DNA of 64,000 nt from Hexactinellida sp. DTS-2022 (lineage: Eukaryota > Porifera > Hexactinellida): positions 2,604,001 to 2,668,000 of the forward strand of contig JAPNXP010000006.1 of assembly GCA_028753945.1 (NCBI GenBank). Direction: 5' to 3'. The position numbers and the translations under genes are program-made. Numbering within the stretch: the stretch's first letter is position 1; the number at the start of each line of letters is the position of its first letter. The notes beneath the pieces were generated by a model. That model did not search any database and had not been told where the DNA came from. It was given only the letters and a program-made list of their open reading frames with translations. Positions 54,945 through 64,000 of this stretch are shown in pieces.

Positions 54945-55260
54945 TCTCAACATTTTTAGTCTATCGCCCCCTTAGCGAATCGCGGCAGTTCCCATCGCCC
55001 CCTCCAATTGCATTATATTGCCCTGACCGGAGGACGGGTTCCATTTATAAGTTGAACCGACGATTGCATTTGAATGGCGTTTTAAGTATAAAGCATTGTT
55101 TCTCAACGTGGGCAATATCTCCCCCTAGGGGGCGATACGAAACTCGAGGGGGACGATATCATGGCCACGACACTATGTTTTGGTTTTATGGTCACACATG
55201 GGCTACTTAATATATGGCTATATATGTCGCCGAGAAGGCCATAAAACAAAGAGGCCAGTT
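54945..55260. mobile_element. Charlie-like hAT remnants
   Basis: Two copies of a CAGCGTTTCTCAAC / CATTGTTTCTCAACGTGGG tip occur at about 54948 and 55095. Each is followed by a C- or G-rich stretch about a CGCCCCC/GGGGGCGAT block. Both look like left ends of CAGYGTTTCTCAAC-type hAT MITEs. Borders could not be set. Confidence 0.5.
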
Positions 55261-55518
55261 TCTAATTTTAATTCTAGGTTAAACTATGCCTCCTATTGTT
55301 GTTATTTGGTTTGTATATGGGGTAATCAACTATTGCGAGTCCATTAGAATCACTTTTGAGAATCTCAGATTTGTGGTTAAGCAATGGTTAAGCAATTTAA
55401 TGATGACACCACAAATATACAAAAATATACAATTCGAGTCTAAAGAACTACAAGAAAATGAAAATAATTTGCTAATATACTTAGAATATATTTTCCGAAT
55501 ATATAATGAGAATGAATA

Positions 55519-55761
55519 CCGTATTTCCTTGAATAGTAGCCCCCTCGAATATCGCCCCCCCCCCCAAATAGGTACTAATTACTTTTTGACACCGCCTAGA
55601 ATAACCGTTGATATCAAATAATCGCCTCCCTACAATTATTGACTCTCTCAAATGATTATATTCCACAAATATTCGCCATTCTCGAAAATCATAACATTTC
55701 ACTTGGGCCTAAATGGTGCTTGAAATTAATAATCGCCCCGCTACTATTCAAGGCAATACGG
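55519..55761. mobile_element. TA-flanked MITE, CCGTATTT family
   Basis: The left end CCGTATTTCCTTGAATAGTA and the right end TACTATTCAAGGCAATACGG are inverted and bordered by TA. The interior has C-rich ATCGCCCCCC and TAATCGCC blocks. The Ginger element starts just 6 bp to the right. Confidence 0.85.
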
Positions 55762-56172
55762 TATATATGTTACAGTAAGATAGTGAAACCAGTTATTACG
55801 GGAAATCCCTGAAAATTTCAGGGATTTCGCGTAATTACTATTTCACTCAGGTACTTCACGAATTTACTGAAATGTCTAGTAATTTCGTGGAATTCCTAAA
55901 TTAAAGACTTAGTTTTTTTCCTGAAATCATTAGTGAGATCCCTGAATTCTCGACACAAACTAAACAAATCTGTGCTATTAACGAGTAGAAAACATCCAAA
56001 TGATTGGTTTCTTAAAATCAATAAATGTATGGCTTTCGAATTAGTGCTAACACATATCTGTGATAAGGTAAACACCTATTCTTGATGGATTACCCCTGAT
56101 TTCTTGGTGCCTCATCAAAAGAGCGTGTGATTTAAGAATGTGATATAAATAGATGTCATTAAAAATTTAAAA

Positions 56173-56388
56173 TTGTCTAACGGTCAACTTACTGCTATTT
56201 TGGACATGTATTCAGAAAGCCTGGAGCTAGAAGAAATATTCAAGCGAGAATTGTTGAAACGATACGATGAATATAAGAAGTATCTTATCCCAAAGGATGA
56301 ATACTATAAAATCATAGACAGTATAAAATCTGCCTCTGCAAACAGTCATACGAAAAGCAGAACTGACTACTATCTTATATCCAAGTAA
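56173..56388 (+). CDS. Ginger/KRBA2-type transposase, N-terminal segment
   Basis: The 71-codon frame reads LEEIFKRELLKRYDEYKKYL, then IPKDEYYKIIDSIKSASANS and SRTDYYLISK, followed by GTAAGT after AAG, a good splice donor. The next coding block starts after TTATTTAG near 56452 with YEVLKCGDVEKLI, so a short intron of about 65 bp is likely. The pattern is that of KRBA2-like proteins. There is no ATG here; translation must begin upstream or use an earlier exon. Confidence 0.65.
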   Translation: MSNGQLTAILDMYSESLELEEIFKRELLKRYDEYKKYLIPKDEYYKIIDSIKSASANSHTKSRTDYYLISK

Positions 56389-56451
56389 GTAATTCAAAAT
56401 AAAAAATTTATTTGTCACTCTTGATTCTACTTAAATAATATTACTTATTTA

Positions 56452-56753
56452 GATACGAGGTACTCAAATGTGGTGATGTGGAGAAGCTTATCAAGAAATG
56501 TTCGAATCTGGTTGATTCCCCCCTTTATTATATTTCTCTCGAGGACACCTTTGATGTAATTAAACGTGCACATATTGCGACTGGACATGGTGGTCGGGAT
56601 CGAATGATTAAAGAACTCCAACGTAAGTATGACAACATCACCACCAAATCCCTAGAACTCTACAAATCTCTTTGTGAGGAGTGCCAAAAGAAAAGAAAGC
56701 GACCTATGACAAAAGGTGTTGTTGTACGCCCCATACTCACCAAGGAGTTTTGA
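56452..56753 (+). CDS. Ginger/KRBA2-type integrase zinc-binding (H2C2) exon
   Basis: The product reads LEDTFDVIKRAHIATGHGGR, then DRMIKELQRKYDNITTKSLE and LYKSLCEECQKKRKRP. The AHxxTGHGG histidines and CEEC cysteines form the HHCC zinc-binding module found before integrase catalytic domains. After VVVRPILTKEF the frame stops at 56751, exactly where the DDE catalytic core should begin. A large internal deletion is inferred. Confidence 0.82.
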
Positions 56754-57390
56754 CGACTTCCCGCCAGCTTCGACTGACAATTCTACTCCAAATGATTTTA
56801 CCCTACCAGATATTAACACTGCAACGCAACCCTCGGATACCGGGAGTTCACTTGAAGATGTCATTCATAATCAAACTCCATCACAAGTTATTGAAGAAAA
56901 TACAGCCCAAATCAGAATAAATAGGGAAAATGCTCACACGGCACAAGTGTTACAGGCCGAAAGGATGGTGAAACGTAGTCGACTTGACCTCCAAGCGGGC
57001 ATAATTGGAGATAATGTAGCTGTTCCAATCCCGACAGTGGATCGTGGTAGAGGGGATCCCCGAAATATCCTTGGAGTAATAATACACAGAGACCTGAACA
57101 CAGACCAGTATACAATTGGGGTAAAGGCTGGTATATTGAAGGGGCAATATTCCCGAAATCAGTTTGACCTTTGTCCTCAACGTTTGTTGTCAGAAACCGG
57201 CATTAACACTGAGACCCTAGTATCACTGCGTACAGCTGTCATTGCCCAGTCAGCTTCTGGTGGACAAGGTTTTGTTAAATGCAATTGTAGTGGTCCGAGC
57301 AAGTGTAAAACTAACAGATGCAAGTGCTTCAAAGCAAAGCTAAAGTGTAATTCTAGGTGCCACGGAAGTCTCACTTGTGCAAACAAGTAA
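56716..57390 (+). CDS. Ginger/KRBA2-type C-terminal Cys-rich region
   Basis: The 224-codon frame overlaps the preceding one in a different frame and so probably starts after the deletion join, not at its first codon. It contains a low-complexity linker, then VVSRLDLQAGIIGDNVAVPI-type sequence (TAQVLQAERMVKRSRLDLQA, GIIGDNVAVPIPTVDRGRGD), ILGVIIHRDLNTDQYTIG and a C-terminal cysteine knot-like tail, VKCNCSGPSKCKTNRCKCFK then CNSRCHGSLTCANK. The CNCxGxCKTxRCxCxKxxxxCxxxCHxxxxCxN pattern closes KRBA2-like/Ginger proteins. The frame is open to its stop and well preserved. Confidence 0.8.
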   Translation: MLLYAPYSPRSFDDFPPASTDNSTPNDFTLPDINTATQPSDTGSSLEDVIHNQTPSQVIEENTAQIRINRENAHTAQVLQAERMVKRSRLDLQAGIIGDNVAVPIPTVDRGRGDPRNILGVIIHRDLNTDQYTIGVKAGILKGQYSRNQFDLCPQRLLSETGINTETLVSLRTAVIAQSASGGQGFVKCNCSGPSKCKTNRCKCFKAKLKCNSRCHGSLTCANK

Positions 57391-57629
57391 ATTATACTTT
57401 ACCATGGTTGTTGCGTTATTAGTAATAAAGTAGTATCGCCTTAGTATTTGCTTAGTGTTCTAGTGATTTCAGGAAATCACTAAGTCTTTAATTAGGAATT
57501 CCACGAAATTACTAGATATTTCAGTAAATTCGTGAAGTACCTGAGTGAAATAGTAATTACGCGAAATCCCTGAAATTTTCAGGGATTTCGCGTAATCACT
57601 GGTTTCACTATCTTACTGTAACATATATA

Positions 57630-58036
57630 AACCAGCAATTATATACGTTTTATGGACGAAAATAGTAAGTTGTAATTCGGATAATACTTGTATTTTAGCA
57701 TGTGGTTGCTTTATAATTTTTTAAAAATAATATAATGTCGCCATTTTGTGATTTAGTAGCCTTTGGGGTATGAAATATATCCCTATTTTAGTATTCATAT
57801 TATAAAATTATTAGAAAGTAGAAAGTAAATCTCTTCCATAGCAGATACTTATTATAAAGCCAATTTACTATATTCGTTGACACCTTGTATCCATGACCAT
57901 TCTTACCATCTTTGTTATAAGCTTGTTAAATAAACGGTCATGGATACAGGGCACATCTGGTTATAAGTACAAGAGGCAAGTAAACTGCAATGGTAAACAA
58001 AGTCATAGAATAAGCACATTGATTAAATTTTGATTG
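57630..58036. other. No recognised gene
   Basis: AT-rich sequence. A small inverted pair, CTTGTATCCATGACC (about 57885) and GGTCATGGATACAGG (about 57938), could be the ends of a decayed roughly 70 bp MITE. Confidence 0.4.
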
Positions 58037-58727
58037 GATCATCGGGTCTCATTTTATAAAGGCCTGTTGCGTCTGATCTTAACTCGTCACTATAGCAGTA
58101 CCATGGATACTTTTTACCGTCTTATTTTAACTCGTTCTTGATAACATCAACTGTGTTGAATAGTGGTACTCATTGAATTAGAATGTATTGCACAAACGGC
58201 AAATAATGAAAGTATGATTTCATAATTTGCTTGTAATCATTGTTTGCAAAATATTCACTACCCAAAAGCAAAGGAATTTGTTAGTGGGAATAAAGCTATG
58301 AAAATTTCATAATAGATACCTGTTATTGGAATTAAAATAGAGTTATCATAACGCAATAATGCAAATGTATCGTAAACATCCTGTGTTAGTTGATCAATTC
58401 TTTGAGAAGAATTAATGTTGAACTGTATGAATTGTATAGGCTCAATATATTACTTGAAAGCATTACGTAGTCATCAAGAACGAGTTAAAATCAGACGGTA
58501 AAAAAGTATCCATGGTATGCTATAGTAACGAGTTAAAATCAGACGGTATAACAGTATCCATGGTACTGCTATAGTAACGGTTAAGATCAGACGCGAGTTA
58601 AAATCAGACGCACAGGTCTATAGAAAATGTATTACTTCACTAATTCGAACGAATTCACTAATCGGAACAGAATTTTTTTTGAATCGGAACACCACTGTTC
58701 GGATTAGCCAGGATGTACTGTGTTGCT
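58037..58727. mobile_element. MITE of the 17148 family split by a foldback
   Basis: The right part (about 58613-58727) is the reverse of 17148-17260: TCACTAATCGGAACAGAATT, GAATCGGAACACC and TGTTCGGATTAGCC, ending near TGTACTGTG. The left stub (58037-58067) matches its inner part (GGTCTCATTTTATAAAGGCC). Between them is a separate foldback, about 58068-58612, with arms GCGTCTGATCTTAACTCGT and ACGAGTTAAAATCAGACGC and a repeated CCATGGTA-containing block. Confidence 0.7.
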
Positions 58728-59198
58728 GAAATCTGAGTACGTAAAAATATGTTTCAACCAATTTGCCGACAGTTCTCTTCCCTACTAACTGTAATTAATC
58801 AAATTTACTCAGAATTGTTTGCTATTAGCTAGAACCCCATTTATCGTAATCCATAAAGTCACTGGATTGGAATCTTCTCTCACAAAGGTTGCGTTTTGAG
58901 AAATTGACGAGCTTTTCGATTGTTAGTGGTGCTATATAATTACTGATGTGGTATATATATTTGTAAATAAAGCGTGCGCACTCCGTGTGGGATAAAATAC
59001 TTTGTAATTTGAATATTGGTAATTAACTTATACTTCAAAACAATACAGATTTCAAGACACGACCGACACCATAAGTTCCATAAATTTTAAAATGGCCTAC
59101 TAAATGTATATTTTTGTCCGAAAACGAAAGTCGATGCCAAAAAACGAAGTCTATTGTAAGAAATCAAATTGATTAAATCGATGTAGTTATAATAGTAG
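58728..59198. repeat. Spacer; 58728-58810 is inverted relative to about 63165-63270
   Basis: Blocks AATTTGCCGACAGTTC, a CCCTACTAA/TTAGCAGGG pair and AATCCATA..GTCACTGGATT occur in opposite orientation near 63110-63270. No gene is seen. The pair could be the arms of a larger element spanning the MULE fragment, but this is weak. Confidence 0.4.
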
Positions 59199-59585
59199 CT
59201 AGCTCGGTTCGCTTGCTAAGTCGCTTCGCGGCAGAACACAACCACACACACCAACCGCTTCGCGGTTGGTATGAGGTTTATGAAAGCGTAAATAGGCCTA
59301 AAATAGTCAAATTTACAATGCGAATTTTTTGTGATTACGTCATCATGCTATAATCAGTAAGCATATTGGCAATCGGGTGTAAACCCGTGTCCACAACATT
59401 ATTGTACGTGTTCTAATAAAATTTCTGATTTTTATATCTGAGGGGGGCGAAGTATGTGCGATTAAGTGACCTTTCTCTTCTCGAAATGTGATAATGACGT
59501 CATAACTTGATGTGGTGTGAGAAATTTCGGGTGGAAGCCTCAACTTATTGTCGGAGGCCAAAAGTTACCCTTATAAGCCAAAAAT
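59199..59585 (-). mobile_element. Non-autonomous Helitron, reverse orientation, 5' part missing
   Basis: Reading the minus strand, the body (AACTTTTGGCCTCCGACAAT, CACATCAAGTTATGACGTCA, CGCACATACTTCGCC) leads to AACCGCGAAGCGGTTGGTGT and a 3' end GCAAGCGAACCGAGCTAG at 59199. This is the family of 47585 and 52380, although the base after CTAG is C, not T. It is cut at about 59585 by a copy of the H/R/P repeat. Confidence 0.65.
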
Positions 59586-60395
59586 CACAAAATCCAAAAA
59601 TTCCTTTGGTGGCACTATATTTTGATGGTGTTTTATTGATAGTGCATCTAAAGGAACATGCTGTTGGCACAGGCTGCAATTTTGGTGTTTTTTTCGCCAT
59701 TTCATCATCACCATGAAGGTGTTAAATTAATTTAGAAAGGTGTTTCAAAAGGCAACGACCCTTAGTGAGATGGAAGTTTCGTTTTAGTTCACTTCATTTC
59801 AAAGATAACAAGTTTCAGTAGAATATAATAAGTGATGAGTCAGCATTTTTTATGTGAGTGTTGGGTGATCACCCAACACCAACCAACCCATTAGAAATAA
59901 AAATTGTAAAAAGACATTTTTTTGACGATGTTATCTTCACCTCAAGGAGTCAAGACCCATTTGTAGAGGTGTTATGTGGCATAAGGATCAATTGATAAAT
60001 TGGAAGTTTGTTTCTATCTTCTATAATCTCTGAGATTTATGATATTTAATTAATTAGTATAAATAATTATGAGAATACTTATCCAGCGATCATCGGTAGC
60101 ACCGATCATCGGCTTTTGTATTAAAAAACCTCGCTACTTTCTACCGATGATGTTATTTATAAACATAAAAAAACAATCGGTAGAAAGTAGCGAGGTTTTT
60201 TAATACAAACGCCGATGATCGGTGCTACCTATGATCGCTGGATAAGTATTCTCAATAATTATTAATATTATTTATATTTTAACACCAATTTTAATGTCAA
60301 CTTACATTTATTAAGTTAAATTATTTTGACATAAATAATTAATTAATTAATTTGGCAATCAAATTTAAATTCCGCACACTCGATAACCCCTAACA
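59586..60395 (+). repeat. Truncated H/R copy between two Helitron pieces
   Basis: A partial H hairpin (59588-59697) is followed by plus-oriented R: CCATGAAGGTGTTAAATTAA, CTCAGCATTTTTTATGTG and GACGATGTTATCTTCACCTC, ending at TCGATAACCCCTAA near 60394. It lacks the outer half and the P palindrome. A palindromic MITE is inserted at 60071-60253. Confidence 0.75.
60071..60253. mobile_element. 183 bp near-perfect palindromic MITE
   Basis: The arms start GAGAATACTTATCCAGCGAT and extend through GGTAGCACCGATCATCGG, AAAAAACCTCGCTACTTTCT and ACCGAT to a loop of about 30 bp. A 9 bp duplication AATAATTAT flanks it (60062-60070 and 60254-60262), and other R copies show the empty site. A 9 bp duplication suggests a MULE-type transposase. 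Confidence 0.9.
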
Positions 60396-60874
60396 CGGGC
60401 TTCTAGAATACCCGGACGGGAAACTCGCAAAGTATTGAAAAGAAAACTGGAGGCTGAGAGGCTCCAATTTAAAAATTGAGAAGGCAATAAGTTTCCGGTT
60501 TCCAAATGTGATTTTTGGCATTTAGGGGTAACTTCTGGCATCCGACAACAAATTGAGTTACCACTCAAAATTTCTCACACCTCGACAAGTTATGACGTCA
60601 TTGTCACATTTCGAGAACCCTGAAAATTCACTTAATTGCACATAATTCGCGCCCTCTAAGAGAGATAAATCTGAAACTTTAATAGAGAGGTTGTTCACAC
60701 CAAATTCTCAATATGCTTACTCATTATCGCATGATTACGTAATCATTAAAATTTCACATTGTTAAATTTGACTATTTAGGCCTATTTACGCTTTATAATC
60801 ATTGTTAGAAGTATATAAACCGCACACCAATCACGAAGCGGTTGGTGTGTGGTTGGGTTCTGCCGCGAACCTAG
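60396..60874 (+). mobile_element. Non-autonomous Helitron, plus orientation, ends altered
   Basis: It shares GGTTTCCAAATGTGATTTTT, TGGCATTTAGGGGTAACTTC, CATCCGACAACAAATTGAG and the AAGCGGTTGGTGTGTGGTTG hairpin with the other copies. The 3' terminal CTAGCAAGCG...CTAG is shortened to GCGAACCTAG at 60874, where MULE coding sequence begins. The 5' end is lost at the R border. Confidence 0.65.
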
Positions 60875-60884
60875 AGCGTGTGAA

Positions 60885-61190
60885 GTTTCCTTCACCGAGT
60901 GCGAGTCAGCAATGTATCGCGCTAGACGAAAATTGCAACCTAAAATCCCATTAGGAGCTAGTGAATTTTGCGAGATGATTTCTACAACGAGTTTTGGGAA
61001 ATTGTATCAATTTTCAGTAACATGTGGTACTAACACTGCTGCGATTTTCTTTTCTGAGGAGATGAATATTTTATTACATCAAGTCGTTCACATACAATTT
61101 GATGGTACCTTTTATACAGTGCCCATTCAATTTGCACAGTTATGCACCATTTTCGTTGCTGTGGCACAATGGGAATTTAAGGGGAAATAG
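60885..61190 (+). pseudogene. MULE transposase, N-terminal part of catalytic domain
   Basis: The product reads SFTECESAMYRARRKLQPKI and, near the end, VVHIQFDGTFYTVPIQFAQL followed by CTIFVAV. DGTFxxxPxxFxQL is the first catalytic Asp block of MULE/FLYWCH-associated transposases, and the preceding SxMYRARR is the usual upstream helix. After VAV the frame runs a few residues to a stop at 61188. Family sequence resumes at 63652 with RHSLPAIHCLMTSKSQ. A possible splice donor (GCT|GTGGCA is weak) or an insertion explains the break. Confidence 0.75.
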
Positions 61191-61819
61191 AGTAAAATTA
61201 TTATTCTCTTGATGAATTCGTGGTTACCACTTAATTCAGAATATCAAATAACCTAGTAATGCATAATTTCATTCTGATCTAAGAAATATTTTGGTTGTTA
61301 TGACTGTTCAAAGTTTTAGATTTTTGACAATTGGAATTTCTATTTTGCGGTAATAGAAAGTTACTAATGCTTCATTGCAGATTTTGAGAACACTGTTCTT
61401 GAGAATGACTTCTCTTCTGAATATTCTGATATACATGGTTTAATTATATATATTAGATATCATAATAACAGTTGAGTATAAATTGATTATGGGATGTGGC
61501 TAACGGAAAATATACAATTCGGAAAATAAATTCTTGCTTAATCCCCCTCCTTCAAGGTGATGGGAAATATCGTGTCCAGTTTATGGGGGTTTTTTTGTGT
61601 TTTTAATATAAAGTAGACATATTTAACTTCAATATAAACCAAATTCCAGATTCCCAAAAATTTGCCCACAGATATTTTCTTTTAATATTAATTAATACGA
61701 GCCCTTCGGTCTCGGTCGCTTTGCGACAGATCGGTGCTACGCACCTCAAGTTAACGGCCGCTGTGCGGCCTTACTCCTCACACTTTCTACCATGGAAATG
61801 GTAGAAAGGGACGTTATGA
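61191..61819. other. Break region of the MULE gene, no recognised gene
   Basis: AT-rich sequence. About 61690-61770 holds CGAGCCCTTCGGTCTCGGTC and AGTTAACGGCCGCTGTGCGG, repeats also at 6440-6535. Confidence 0.4.
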
Positions 61820-62900
61820 TTTTGAATTTTCATTAATTTGTTTACATATTTGTGTGAACAACAACAACAAATATTCATATTAGAAATTTTTAAACGCGAA
61901 AATCGTGTTCATCATCTTGTTTACCTATAATACCCGTTGAAAGCTAACTTCTAGGTTGATTTGAATTTTCATTAATTTGTTTACATATTTGTGTAAACAA
62001 TAACAACAAATATTCATATTAGAAATTTTTAAACGCGAAAATAGTGTTCATCATCTTGTTTACCTATAATACCCGTTGAAAGCTAACTTCTAGGTTGATT
62101 TGAATTTTCATTAATTTGTTTACCTATTTTGTGTCAACAACAACAACAAATATTCATATTATAAATTTGTAAATGCGAAATTCGTGTTCATCATCTTGTT
62201 TACCTATAATACCCGTTGAAAGCTAACTTACAGGTTGATTTTGAATTATCATTAATTTGTTTACCTATTTTGTGTCAACAACAACAACAACAAATATTCA
62301 TATTATACATTTGTTATTGCGAAATTTGTGTTCAGCATACCGTATTTACTCGAATAGTAGCCTAGGCGATTATTGTTTTTTACTCCATTTTTCGACCAAT
62401 AATTTTGCGCAATTTTCTAGAATATCACATTTTATTACAATTTATTTATGATAATCGGTTGATAATCGTATTGTAGGTTATATTAGATGTAAATGTTTAC
62501 TCCGGGTAGCAGTAATAAATTTTTATTTGCTACTTTAGGGGGGCGATTATTGGAGGTAGGCGATTATTCGAATAGAGGCTACTATTCGAATAAATACGGT
62601 ACTTGTTTACCTATAATACCCGTTGAAAGCTAACTTCTAGGTTGATTTTGAATTTTAATTAATTTGTGTACTTATTTGTGTCAACAATAACAACAAATAT
62701 TCATATTATAAATTTATAAATGCGAAATTCGTGTTCAGCATAATTGTTTACCAATAATACCCGTTGAAAGCTAACTTCTAGGTTGATTTTGAATTTTCAT
62801 TAATTTGTTTACCTTTTTGTGTAAACAACAACAACAAATATTCATTTTAGAAATTTATAAATGCGAAATTCGTGTTCAGCATACTTGTTTACCTATTCTA
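61820..62900 (+). repeat. 140 bp tandem satellite, about seven units
   Basis: The unit has CTTGTTTACCTATAATACCC, GTTGAAAGCTAACTTCTAGG, TTGATTTTGAATTTTCATTA, ATTTGTTTAC, CAACAACAACAAATATTCAT and AAATGCGAAATTCGTGTTCA. Unit starts fall at about 61916, 62055, 62195, 62602, 62742 and 62883, a step of 139-141 bp once the MITE at 62340-62599 is removed. A lone diverged unit is in the DRG2 intron (51520). Confidence 0.9.
62340..62599. mobile_element. 260 bp TA-flanked MITE inside the satellite
   Basis: The ends CCGTATTTACTCGAATAGTA and TACTATTCGAATAAATACGG are inverted and flanked by TA (62338-62339 and 62600-62601). Removing it restores GCATACTTGTTTACC, present in the neighbouring units. It is the best preserved of the three copies in the window. 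Confidence 0.93.
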
Positions 62901-62940
62901 ACATTTGTTACCAATTATAACATTTGACAGTTAGGATATA

Positions 62941-63650
62941 TCTCATATATTAATGCGGTTTCTACCCCCCGTCACTTTAATACAATCCGGACAAACACAC
63001 AAACAAACAACAATCGAGATTTAATAATATCGATTTTAAGATAAGTGATTCAAGTACAAATTATACTCCTTCAATTAAATTATTTCTTATGCATAACAAG
63101 GAAGCTTTTGAATTTCTTAACTCGAATCCAGTGAGCTATGGATTACAATGAATTAGAATCTGACTAATATCAAACAATTCGGTGTCAATTTGATGAATTA
63201 TAGTTTAGCAGGGAGCTGAACTGTCGGCAAATTAGTGGAAACATACTTTTTACATACTGAGATCTCAACAATATTGTCAAAACTAGGTTCTACTAGCTCT
63301 AAAACCTAGGTGATGTATTATTCTTATAAAATAGTTTCTAAATGCGCGAAAAGGCGCGACGTAGATTACTTAATAACTTTGAACCATATATACGGTATTA
63401 GGATTTTTGAAAAAATTATACCTTGTTCAAGAAATATAATCAATAATCATGGGTGAACAATAAAAAATTTGTTAACAAACCTAAAGTATAATTTATGATT
63501 GAATTAACATGAATTGTCTAGAACTACGTTTAGGAGACTACGTACATCATTTTTGATAATGCCATTCAGTTTGCAGCTACCAATAACATATATGTCAAAT
63601 AATACTTCATTAGAGTCTATCTATCATAGTTTTCCTATTTCCACTTACAC
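62941..63650. other. AT-rich spacer before the second MULE fragment
   Basis: No gene is recognised. A short open frame at 63514-63708 overlaps the MULE fragment in the wrong frame. Confidence 0.4.
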
Positions 63651-63651
63651 C

Positions 63652-64000
63652 CCTGAAAATTCCCACTGTGTGTGGACAGACATTCTTTGCCAGCCATACA
63701 TTGCCTGATGACCAGTAAGAGTCAAGCATTATATATTGCTGTTTTAGAAAGGATTAGCTCCAAGGTTCCTCACTTTAAACCATCCGCATCGATGTCTGAA
63801 TGGGAAATTGCACCTAGGAATGCTTTGTAAGAAGTTTATCCTCAAATTGGAATTTATAGTTGTTGGTTTCATTATACGCAGTGTATTTGGAGGACGACAC
63901 ACAAATTAGCCCTCAGCCACTCATTCAAGACAAATAGTGAAGTATCAACATTTGTGCGACTCTTGATGACTATCCCATTTCTTCCCGCTAGCTTGATTAA
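63652..64000 (+). pseudogene. MULE transposase, C-terminal part of catalytic domain (runs off the window)
   Basis: The product reads VDRHSLPAIHCLMTSKSQAL, then YIAVLERISSKVPHFKP, SMSEWEIAPRNAL, a TAA stop, and VYPQIGIYSCWFHYTQCIWR, ALSHSF and FVRLLMTIPFLPASLI. These are standard MULE blocks: the second catalytic acid in M-S-x-W/F-E, the C-x-F-H-x-x-Q motif and the LPFLPA segment. It continues 60885-61190. A GGACAG acceptor-like sequence precedes RHSLP. The in-frame TAA after RNAL (63829-63831) indicates a dead copy. Confidence 0.78.

Larger units (their letters stand above)
55768..57623 (+). mobile_element. Ginger-type transposon, internally deleted
   Basis: Inverted repeats of about 160 bp start TGTTACAGTAAGATAGTGAA (55768) and end TTCACTATCTTACTGTAACA (57623), flanked by TATA (55764-55767 and 57624-57627). 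Ends starting TGT and a 4 bp duplication fit Ginger cut-and-paste elements, whose integrase-like transposase resembles that of Gypsy. The inner ends of the repeats share TCAGGGATTTCGCGTAAT. The element still carries the N-terminal zinc-binding and C-terminal parts of its transposase but not the catalytic core. Confidence 0.88.

Noticed and set aside
57177-57386. Minus-strand frame rich in Leu/His
   Set aside because: It is antisense to the Cys-rich Ginger C-terminus, which is the real coding strand.

Overview
The window looks like a transposon-rich, AT-rich stretch of an invertebrate animal nuclear genome. Two host-type genes are animal genes: a DRG2 GTPase with spliced exons and a dispanin/IFITM-like membrane protein. 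The rest is almost entirely mobile-element sequence of animal type: THAP-domain P elements, hAT, Ginger/KRBA2, MULE, a Helentron, short non-autonomous Helitrons, a CR1/L2-like LINE and many MITEs. The species cannot be read from the window; a sponge or another early-branching animal would fit, but that is a guess. I saw no tRNA, rRNA or CRISPR.

Layout. 1-6000: decayed transposase, a 1.3 kb hAT element with a second hAT MITE nested in it, then an intact single-exon dispanin gene (5450-5998, +). 6560-14250: two P-type elements of one family, A (6567-9289, decayed and internally deleted) and B (10636-14247, nearly intact), separated by an element rich in a short repeated motif. 14500-18660: a foldback element, then a BED-finger hAT transposase gene broken by a TTAA-flanked insertion, a MITE and an apparent inversion. 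19780-21860: a CR1/L2-like LINE remnant with a hAT MITE. 21855-28142: three large foldback elements sharing a core, plus an OTU-protease fragment.

28161-34530: a Helentron-type rolling-circle element on the minus strand (basic repeats, DUF6570-like region, HUH Rep, Pif1-type helicase, C-terminal endonuclease), inactivated by frameshifts and two hAT MITEs. Its 5' end is cut by the next region. 34549-44767: a 10 kb cluster of one repeat family, in which ~1.2-1.4 kb units lie in inverted and direct order between two kinds of hairpin (called H and P here), ending in a 14-copy array of the P palindrome. This is the least explained structure in the window.

44770-64000: MITEs, two Helitrons (one containing a hAT MITE), the C-terminal exons of DRG2 (49114-53801, minus) with a Myb/SANT-like gene remnant inside its 3.9 kb intron, an internally deleted Ginger element with TATA target duplication (55768-57623), another copy of the 34-44 kb repeat, and a MULE transposase whose two halves (60885-61190 and 63652-64000) are separated by 2.5 kb holding a 140 bp satellite.

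The genes do not form a pathway. The window records repeated nested insertion, often datable by target duplications, into a locus holding DRG2 and a dispanin gene.
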